A stretch of DNA of 10,850 nucleotides from Anaerolineaceae bacterium (GTDB lineage Bacteria > Chloroflexota > Anaerolineae > Anaerolineales > Anaerolineaceae). Below the pieces are notes generated by a model. The model made no database searches. It worked only from the letters and a program-made list of their open reading frames with translations, and was not told where the DNA came from. Shown here piece by piece: positions 5,679 to 10,850 of the stretch; the first letter of the stretch is position 1, and the number at the start of each line of letters is the position of its first letter. A program made the position numbers and the translations under genes. The stretch covers positions 246 through 11,095 of the forward strand of contig DQHW01000009.1 of assembly GCA_003524305.1 (NCBI GenBank). The letters are read 5' to 3'.

Positions 5679-6695
5679 TTGAGGTCTGCCATTAATCTGA
5701 CACCTGAAATTCTGGTTCCACGCCTTGGAGACGCACTGGTTGAGGAAGGACTTCTCACCAGCGAACAACTGCTGTCAGCGCTCGAAACCCAAAAGCAATT
5801 CCGCATCAAAGGTGAATCTCCCCTGCTCGGACAGATCCTTGTGGAAAAGGGTTTTATTGATCGGGTTACACTTGATCGGGCAGTTACCAATCAAATTCTT
5901 AAATTACAAACCGCCTTACAGCAATCCAATCAAACGCTTGAACTGCGGGTTCAACAACGCACTGCCGAACTTGAAAAAGCATATCAAAAACTTTCTGAAC
6001 TGGATAAACTTAAAAACAATTTCATCTCGAACATCTCGCATGAATTGCGCACCCCCATGACGCATGTCAAAGGTTATATTGATCTTTTGCTGGCGGATGA
6101 TTTTGGAGCTTTAAGCACTGACCAACATCAGGCGGTTGAAGTACTGAAACGCGCTTCTGAACGGCTTGCACGGCTGATAGACGATCTCATTCTTTTTTCA
6201 ACTGCTGAAACCAGCACCATCCAGATCACGAAAAAAGACATTGATTTGCATTTACTGGCAAAAGAAGTCATTGATCGCAGCCTCCCCCTGGCCGGGCAGA
6301 AAAACATCCGCCTGTGGCTTGATTGTCCGCAGCAGACCCTCCGCGCTTATGCTGACCCAGAACGTGTGCAATGGGTCATTAACCAACTTATAGATAATGC
6401 CATCAAATACACCCAGCCTGACGGCGAGGTCTTTTTGAGAGTTATCCCCTCAAATGGCGATATTACTGTCTCGGTTATAGATACCGGAATTGGCATCGAT
6501 CCTGCACGGATTGAAGAGATGTTTGAACCCTTTCACCAGTTGGATGGTTCTTCAACGCGAAAACAAGGGGGCACCGGTTTGGGGCTCACCTTGGCAAAGA
6601 AGATTGTTGAAGCTCATGGATCTCACCTGGTGGTCTCTTCTATCCCGGGCAAAGGCAGCAAATTTGACTTTATGTTGCAAACCCGGCCAAATTAG
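5679..6695 (+). CDS. Soluble histidine kinase with MshEN-type (c-di-GMP-binding) N-terminus
   Basis: This 338-residue sensor kinase has no membrane segment. Residues 15-38 match the MshEN motif at every consensus position I can recall: R15-L16-G17, L20, V21, G24, L25, L26, L31, L35 and Q38. A second copy lies at 49-72 (G51, L54, V55, G58, F59, I60, L65, V69, Q72), with Leu in place of its first Arg. This domain occurs at the N-terminus of type II secretion and pilus ATPases and binds c-di-GMP in MshE. A coiled coil (73-112) leads to HisKA with H121 in ISHELRTP. The ATPase domain has its N-box at 235-243, DTGIGI at 268-273, the F-box EPFHQL at 283-288 and GGTGLGL at 297-303, all complete. The start must be the TTG at 5679, because a stop lies at 5655-5657 and no ATG or GTG precedes the motif. 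AAGGG lies just upstream. Kinase 2 follows after 8 bp. Confidence 0.9.
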   Translation: MRSAINLTPEILVPRLGDALVEEGLLTSEQLLSALETQKQFRIKGESPLLGQILVEKGFIDRVTLDRAVTNQILKLQTALQQSNQTLELRVQQRTAELEKAYQKLSELDKLKNNFISNISHELRTPMTHVKGYIDLLLADDFGALSTDQHQAVEVLKRASERLARLIDDLILFSTAETSTIQITKKDIDLHLLAKEVIDRSLPLAGQKNIRLWLDCPQQTLRAYADPERVQWVINQLIDNAIKYTQPDGEVFLRVIPSNGDITVSVIDTGIGIDPARIEEMFEPFHQLDGSSTRKQGGTGLGLTLAKKIVEAHGSHLVVSSIPGKGSKFDFMLQTRPN

Positions 6696-6703
6696 GTAAA
6701 CTA

Positions 6704-7948
6704 ATGTCATATCTTATGGTCAATAAGAGTAAAACCTCAAGTTCATCGAGTGAACGGTTGAATCAATATTTCAGCCTGCTCTCAAGTACTGCCTCGTGGA
6801 AAGAAACGCTTGAAGAATTGTTTCTTGTATCTCGCGATGACTTCATTTTCGACAACCTGGTCATGTACCAGACAGATTTTGAAACCGGTACTCTCGAGGT
6901 GTTGTTTGCTAAATCCACTGGCCGCGGAAAGTCAGCCGAAGCAGATGCTTCATGGGGAGAATCGCTTGCCAATCGGGTAATCCACGAGAACCGCATGATT
7001 TGCGAAGAACCCGAAGAAAAAGGTCATCGTGACCGACTTGCCCAGCCTTACCTTTTAGGTCTACCCATCAATACCGAAGATAAATTGCCGGGTGTTCTGA
7101 TTTTTATCCGGTTTGGCGGACCCACATTTTGCGAAGAAGATTGCCGTTACGCACAGTGGACGGCCAACCTGACCACCTCCATCGTCCGCAAAAAACTTTT
7201 AGACGAATTCATGTCCAAAATTGAAGATATCCAGTCGGTCACAAGGCTTCAGTCCGATTTTATCAGTACGATTTCGCATGAGTTGCGCAGTCCATTGGGC
7301 TTTATCAAGGGATACACCACCACCCTGCTGAGAACCGACACCAATTGGGATCGTGAAACTCAAAAAGATTTTCTTGAAATTATCGAACGCGAAACCAACA
7401 ACCTCACTGATTTAATTGAAGATTTACTAGACTCATCCCGTCTGCAAAGCGGACAGATGAAGTTTGCTTTTCACCTGGTACGCATTGATTCTCTAATCAG
7501 AGACGAAGTCAACAGGGTGCATCTTACCAATCCCGAACAAAAAATCGAACTTGATTTTGAATCAGACATCCCAGCCATTGAAGGAGATCCGCGCAAGTTG
7601 GCCCAGGTGTTTGACAACTTGTTATCAAATGCGCGAAAGTATGCCCCTGATTCTTTGCTGAAAATTAAACTTCGTAAAGAAAAGCAACACCTGACGATAG
7701 AGTTCAATGATAATGGACCGGGTATCCCGGATGTATATCAGTCTCGTATTTTTACACGCTTCTTTAGAGTTCCTGAACAATCCATGAAAGCACATGGCAC
7801 AGGTTTGGGATTGTTCATATGTAAACAGATTATCGAAAATCATGAGGGGACCATTTTTGTTTCCTCCTCTCAATCAGGAACCAGTTTTAAAATTTCGTTA
7901 CCGTTTGCGTTGGTAAACAAAAAGATTACCGCGGAGGAAAGTGTATGA
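6704..7948 (+). CDS. Soluble histidine kinase with GAF-like input domain
   Basis: This 414-residue sensor kinase also lacks membrane helices. The first 165 residues look like a divergent GAF domain: the GESLANRVIHENRMI region at 85-99, LGLPI at 118-122, VLIFIRFGG at 131-139, and a closing helix at 143-165. A helical linker leads to HisKA with the phospho-acceptor H192 in ISHELRSP. Next come the N-box (DNLLSNARKYA, 304-314), the G1 box DNGPGIP (336-342), the F-box FTRFFRV and the G2 box HGTGLGL (364-370). All catalytic elements are present. The signal sensed by the input domain cannot be read. The ATG at 6704 follows AGGT; a second Met four codons later is possible. The stop overlaps the start of the response regulator by four bases (ATGA), which makes this kinase the likely cognate partner. 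Confidence 0.9.
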   Translation: MSYLMVNKSKTSSSSSERLNQYFSLLSSTASWKETLEELFLVSRDDFIFDNLVMYQTDFETGTLEVLFAKSTGRGKSAEADASWGESLANRVIHENRMICEEPEEKGHRDRLAQPYLLGLPINTEDKLPGVLIFIRFGGPTFCEEDCRYAQWTANLTTSIVRKKLLDEFMSKIEDIQSVTRLQSDFISTISHELRSPLGFIKGYTTTLLRTDTNWDRETQKDFLEIIERETNNLTDLIEDLLDSSRLQSGQMKFAFHLVRIDSLIRDEVNRVHLTNPEQKIELDFESDIPAIEGDPRKLAQVFDNLLSNARKYAPDSLLKIKLRKEKQHLTIEFNDNGPGIPDVYQSRIFTRFFRVPEQSMKAHGTGLGLFICKQIIENHEGTIFVSSSQSGTSFKISLPFALVNKKITAEESV

Positions 7949-8640
7949 CCATCAAAATTCTGGTTGTCGATGATGAGCCTCTTTACCTTCGATTACTTAA
8001 AGTCAACCTGGAATCAGAAGGGTACGAAATTTCTACAGCCAAAAATGGTGAAGAAGCGCTGGAGCAGCTAACGCAGGCCATGCCAAACTTGATCATCATG
8101 GATGTGATGATGCCAAAAATGGACGGCATTGCAGCCTGTGAAAGGATCAGACAATTCTCCAACGTGCCGATCATTTTGTTGACTGCCCGCACTGAAGAAC
8201 AAGATCGCGTCAATGGTTTGAATATCGGTGCAGATGATTACGTTTCTAAACCATTTTCTGCCACTGAATTGGTCGCCAGGGTACGTGCCATTCTTCGGCG
8301 CACCCAAGACCGTACCGACACAAGGGAAACCAAGATCTTCATCCATGGCAATCTACGCATTGATATCGCCAAAGCAGAAGTTTGGAGAGGTGATCATCAG
8401 GTTTATCTTTCGGCAACTGAATATAAGCTGCTGCTCCATTTTGCGCACGAATACGGCAAAGTATTAACCGCTGAAGAATTACTAGTCGCCACATGGGGAC
8501 CTTCATATAAAGAAGAAAAAGAGATCTTATGGGTCAGCATCGCCAGATTACGCCAAAAATTGGAAGATGACCCGCATATTCCCGTTCACATTGTCACCAG
8601 GACGGGTCTAGGCTATCAAATGCCGCTTTGGGAAGAATAA
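7945..8640 (+). CDS. OmpR/PhoB-family response regulator
   Basis: This 231-residue regulator has a receiver domain (about 3-115) with the acidic pair D9-D10, phospho-acceptor D53 in IIMDVMMP, switch T80 and K102 in SKPF, all as expected for a phosphorylatable protein. A winged-helix DNA-binding domain (about 133-229) carries SATEYKLLLHF, the recognition region WVSIARLRQKLEDD and the closing TRTGLGYQM. It should act as a dimeric transcription factor when phosphorylated by the upstream kinase or kinases. A strong ribosome-binding site (GGAGG at 7933-7937) lies inside the end of kinase 2, and the ATG overlaps its stop. Target promoters are unknown; the inverted repeat before kinase 1 is one place to look. 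Confidence 0.95.
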   Translation: MTIKILVVDDEPLYLRLLKVNLESEGYEISTAKNGEEALEQLTQAMPNLIIMDVMMPKMDGIAACERIRQFSNVPIILLTARTEEQDRVNGLNIGADDYVSKPFSATELVARVRAILRRTQDRTDTRETKIFIHGNLRIDIAKAEVWRGDHQVYLSATEYKLLLHFAHEYGKVLTAEELLVATWGPSYKEEKEILWVSIARLRQKLEDDPHIPVHIVTRTGLGYQMPLWEE

Positions 8641-8655
8641 GTCGAAAGGTTGCAC

Positions 8656-8958
8656 ATGGTTACTCAATTTGATGAAAAAGGTAAAATTTTTACCACGATT
8701 GTTTCGAAAAGTCCGGTAAAAGTATTAATTCAATTGCCCACCAACCAGGTTCAGGGTGAAATTCACGTCAGGCGTGATGGACGATTAAAAGATGAATTGG
8801 ATAGTGCAACCAAATATATAGCAGTAACCAATGCCACAATTTTCTCTCAAGATGGTACAAAATTGATCACGCAGTGTAAATTTCTGTCGATCAACAATAG
8901 TCAAATAATATGGATCATACCTGAGGCCGAGATAATTGGCGAAGAGCTTCAAAAATGA
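8656..8958 (+). CDS. Small conserved-looking protein between regulator and CpaF, function unknown
   Basis: This is a 100-residue soluble protein. It has no signal peptide, membrane helix or cysteine pair. The pattern of alternating hydrophobic residues (KVLIQLPTNQVQGEIHV, then KYIAVTNATIF, then CKFLSINNSQIIWIIPE) predicts an almost all-beta fold, perhaps a small barrel. It resembles a group of Chloroflexota proteins annotated only as a domain of unknown function (possibly DUF6812), but I am recalling this, not checking it. A TTG two codons upstream is in frame. The ATG at 8656 is preferred because AAAGG precedes it by six bases. Its stop overlaps the CpaF start (ATGA), which suggests a matched amount of the two proteins and possibly a direct interaction or a role in controlling the ATPase. 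Confidence 0.8.
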   Translation: MVTQFDEKGKIFTTIVSKSPVKVLIQLPTNQVQGEIHVRRDGRLKDELDSATKYIAVTNATIFSQDGTKLITQCKFLSINNSQIIWIIPEAEIIGEELQK

Positions 8959-10271
8959 CTGACACACAGCTTCCTCATGAAAAAGAACTGATCAAGTTAA
9001 AATCCTATCTGACTGGTCTGATCCTCTCGGAGATGGAAAACAACCCGGTTTCCACTGAGAACAGACGGCAAGCGATTATTGACTGCATGCTTCAGAACTA
9101 TCAAAATTTGAATTTAAAACTGCCCCAACCTATTCGCGATCAACTGTTCAAAGAAATCATGGATGATATCCTGGGTTATGGTCCGCTTCAATCTTTGCTG
9201 GATAACCCCGAAATTTCTGAGATCATGGTGAATGGTAAAGATAACGTCTTTGTTGAAAAAGGCGGCATGCTGACCAAATCGGATGTCACTTTTGACAGCG
9301 ATGAACAAATTTTGCGCATCATCGACCGCATCATTCTGCCCCTTGGCAGAAGAGTTGACGCTGATTCTCCCACCGTGGATGCACGCCTGCCAGACGGTTC
9401 GCGTGTCAATGCAGTTATTCCTCCTGTTGCCATCGACGGCCCTTCGCTCACCATTCGTAAATTCGGCAAAAACCGTATGGAAATGGCCCAACTAATCGAA
9501 AAGGGCTCTCTGACTCAAAACATGGCTGCCTTCATCGAAGCATGTGTCGTCTCGAAATTGAATATCATCGTCTCTGGCGGCACAGGTTCAGGAAAGACCA
9601 CCCTTTTGAATGCCATTTCCAAATATATCCCGGCTGGCAACCGCATCGTCACAATTGAAGATTCCGCAGAGCTTAAACTGCAGCAGCCGCATGTCGTACG
9701 TATGGAAACAAAACCGGCCAACATCGAAGGCAGGCACGCTGTATCCATTCGCGACCTGGTTCGCAATGCCCTGCGTATGCGTCCAGACCGGATTGTTGTA
9801 GGCGAAGTGAGAGGCGGCGAATGCCTCGATATGCTGCAGGCTATGAATACCGGGCATGACGGCTCTCTAACAACCTTGCACGCCAACTCGCCCCGTGATG
9901 CCATTTCCAGGATGGAAACAATGACCTTAATGGCTGGCATGGAATTGCCACTCAGAGTGGTTCGTGAACAAATCGCCTCAGCCGTGGATTTGGTAGTACA
10001 ACTCTCAAGGCTGAAAGACGGCAGCCGGAGGGTAACCTACATCACCGAAGTGTCGGGTATGGAAGGTGACACGGTTGTGATGACAGATATTTTCAAATTT
10101 GAACAAACCGGAATCACAGAAGACGGCAAGATTATTGGCGAACTCAAACCTTCAGGCATCCGACCATTATTCACGCCCCGACTCGAAGCCAACGGTTTCA
10201 GGCTTGGGCCGGAAGTATTCGGTGTCAATTACAGCAATATGATCCGTGACGGCCAGCATCTTCGAGGATAG
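8955..10271 (+). CDS. cpaF: CpaF/TadA-type secretion and pilus motor ATPase
   Basis: This 438-residue ATPase belongs to the type II/IV secretion superfamily, CpaF branch. It forms hexamers that power Tad/Flp pilus assembly or related export at the cytoplasmic face of the membrane. The N-terminal domain contains the family motif YGPLQSLLDNPEISEIMVNG at 75-94. The RecA-like domain has Walker A GGTGSGKTT at 208-216, the Asp box TIEDSAEL at 233-240, Walker B RIVVGEVRGGE at 279-289 and the His box TGHDGSLTTLHANS at 299-312, all intact. Its N-terminus is of CpaF type and has no MshEN motif; the MshEN motif instead sits on kinase 1 of the same cluster. No TadB, TadC or pilin gene follows within the window, so its partners must lie elsewhere. 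The closely related archaeal-type and conjugation ATPases are less likely alternatives. Confidence 0.93.
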   Translation: MTDTQLPHEKELIKLKSYLTGLILSEMENNPVSTENRRQAIIDCMLQNYQNLNLKLPQPIRDQLFKEIMDDILGYGPLQSLLDNPEISEIMVNGKDNVFVEKGGMLTKSDVTFDSDEQILRIIDRIILPLGRRVDADSPTVDARLPDGSRVNAVIPPVAIDGPSLTIRKFGKNRMEMAQLIEKGSLTQNMAAFIEACVVSKLNIIVSGGTGSGKTTLLNAISKYIPAGNRIVTIEDSAELKLQQPHVVRMETKPANIEGRHAVSIRDLVRNALRMRPDRIVVGEVRGGECLDMLQAMNTGHDGSLTTLHANSPRDAISRMETMTLMAGMELPLRVVREQIASAVDLVVQLSRLKDGSRRVTYITEVSGMEGDTVVMTDIFKFEQTGITEDGKIIGELKPSGIRPLFTPRLEANGFRLGPEVFGVNYSNMIRDGQHLRG

Positions 10272-10291
10272 AATCCTAACCTTTTAATAAA

Positions 10292-10300
10292 TGCTATAAT
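10292..10300 (+). promoter_or_regulatory. Extended -10 promoter for the tandem-HTH gene
   Basis: TGCTATAAT, preceded by A, is identical over ten bases (ATGCTATAAT) to the promoter at 2397-2406. No -35 hexamer is evident. A start near 10307 would give a leader of about 35 bases containing AAGGGA at 10329-10334. It lies just after the cpaF stop, and no terminator hairpin was seen between. Confidence 0.65.
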
Positions 10301-10341
10301 CTTTTTATGCTGGTTACCTTTTTGCAGCAAGGGAATAGTGA

Positions 10342-10850
10342 ATGAACACTCAATTATTGTCCATCAAAGCCAAGAAATTCGGTGTCAGGTTGGCCGCCTT
10401 TAGACAGAAGAAGGGGCTATCTACTGAAGTATTGAGTCTATGGACTGGCATCTCAAATGAAAAATTACAAGACATCGAACATGGAGATTCCACCGTCACC
10501 CTGCCGGAAATAGAATTGATCGCCATGAAATTAGGCTTCTCCACTGAAACGCTTATCGCCGGAGATTTGCAAGACCTAATAGCGACAAAAATGGACGAGG
10601 GTGCGGTAAAGCAATATGCTGGTCTGCGCGACCGTATGATTGCGTTGAACTTGCGAAAAACACGTTTAGATCAGAACAAGTCACTTGAATCCATCTCAGC
10701 TCAATGTGGTTTGGAACCTAATGAACTGGATCAATTTGAATCAGGCAGCAAGCCCGTTCCGGTGCCCATTCTGGAACTTCTTTGCACTGAATATCAAATT
10801 CCTTTGCTATCACTCATCCCTCAAAAACCTGAATCGGATCCTTCTTCAAC
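10342..10850 (+). CDS. Protein with two Cro/CI-like HTH domains (partial, runs off the window)
   Basis: The frame is open from the ATG at 10342 to the right edge, giving at least 169 residues with no stop. Two similar helix-turn-helix units are visible. The first spans about 11-66 (VRLAAFRQKKGLSTEVLSLW, then ISNEKLQDIEHGDSTVTLPEIELIAMKLG). The second spans about 95-152 (LRDRMIALNLRKTRLDQN, then LESISAQCGLEPNELDQFESG, then VPVPILELLCTEY). Both follow the XRE layout in which the third helix is followed by a glycine turn and a hydrophobic fourth helix. A ribosome-binding site AAGGGA lies seven bases upstream. Because the C-terminus is missing, it may be a soluble regulator or a membrane-anchored RodZ-like protein. 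It appears to form its own transcription unit. Confidence 0.85.
   Translation, partial: MNTQLLSIKAKKFGVRLAAFRQKKGLSTEVLSLWTGISNEKLQDIEHGDSTVTLPEIELIAMKLGFSTETLIAGDLQDLIATKMDEGAVKQYAGLRDRMIALNLRKTRLDQNKSLESISAQCGLEPNELDQFESGSKPVPVPILELLCTEYQIPLLSLIPQKPESDPSS

Noticed and set aside
1..10850. CRISPR array, insertion sequence, rRNA or tRNA
   Set aside because: The only tandem repeat is the 30-bp decamer array without spacers. No transposase fragment, terminal repeat or RNA-gene sequence was recognised.

Overview
The window looks like chromosomal DNA from a member of the Chloroflexota, most likely an Anaerolineae-type bacterium. This rests on style, not on a search. The signs are a secreted protein with a Pro/Thr (PTATPT-like) linker, a membrane-hairpin double zinc-ribbon protein, cytoplasmic histidine kinases in a CpaF operon, moderate GC content, and extended -10 promoters of the form TGCTATAAT.

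Layout. Positions 1-2102 are read from the minus strand: radC (1398-2102), then a higB-higA toxin-antitoxin pair (694-1333), then a small exported protein of unknown function (73-621). A decamer repeat (AGTGCCAGGG) occurs as three tandem units at 5-34 and as one unit at 2225-2234, so it brackets this block. A 323-bp divergent intergenic region (2103-2425) holds interleaved inverted repeats, the single repeat unit and the promoter of the rightward genes.

From 2426 everything runs rightward. The first group is a membrane zinc-ribbon protein, a PfkB-family sugar kinase, parA and parB. The kinase stop overlaps the parA start (ATGA), so a carbohydrate kinase appears translationally coupled to chromosome partition genes. 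After a 172-bp gap comes a tight regulatory cluster: a soluble histidine kinase whose N-terminus matches the MshEN c-di-GMP-binding motif of type II secretion and pilus ATPases, a second soluble kinase with a GAF-like input, an OmpR-type response regulator, a 100-residue protein I do not firmly recognise, and a CpaF/TadA-type secretion ATPase. ATGA overlaps join kinase 2 to the regulator and the small protein to CpaF. A separate promoter then drives a protein with two Cro/CI-like helix-turn-helix repeats that runs off the right edge.

The most interesting hypothesis is that 5679-10271 is a c-di-GMP-informed signalling module, with two kinases and one regulator, wired to a Tad/Flp-type motor ATPase. 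The second is the higBA control region, where a consensus promoter (TTGACA, 17 bp, TATTAT) encloses a perfect 9-bp inverted repeat and sits so close to the higB ATG that the toxin mRNA should be leaderless or nearly so.
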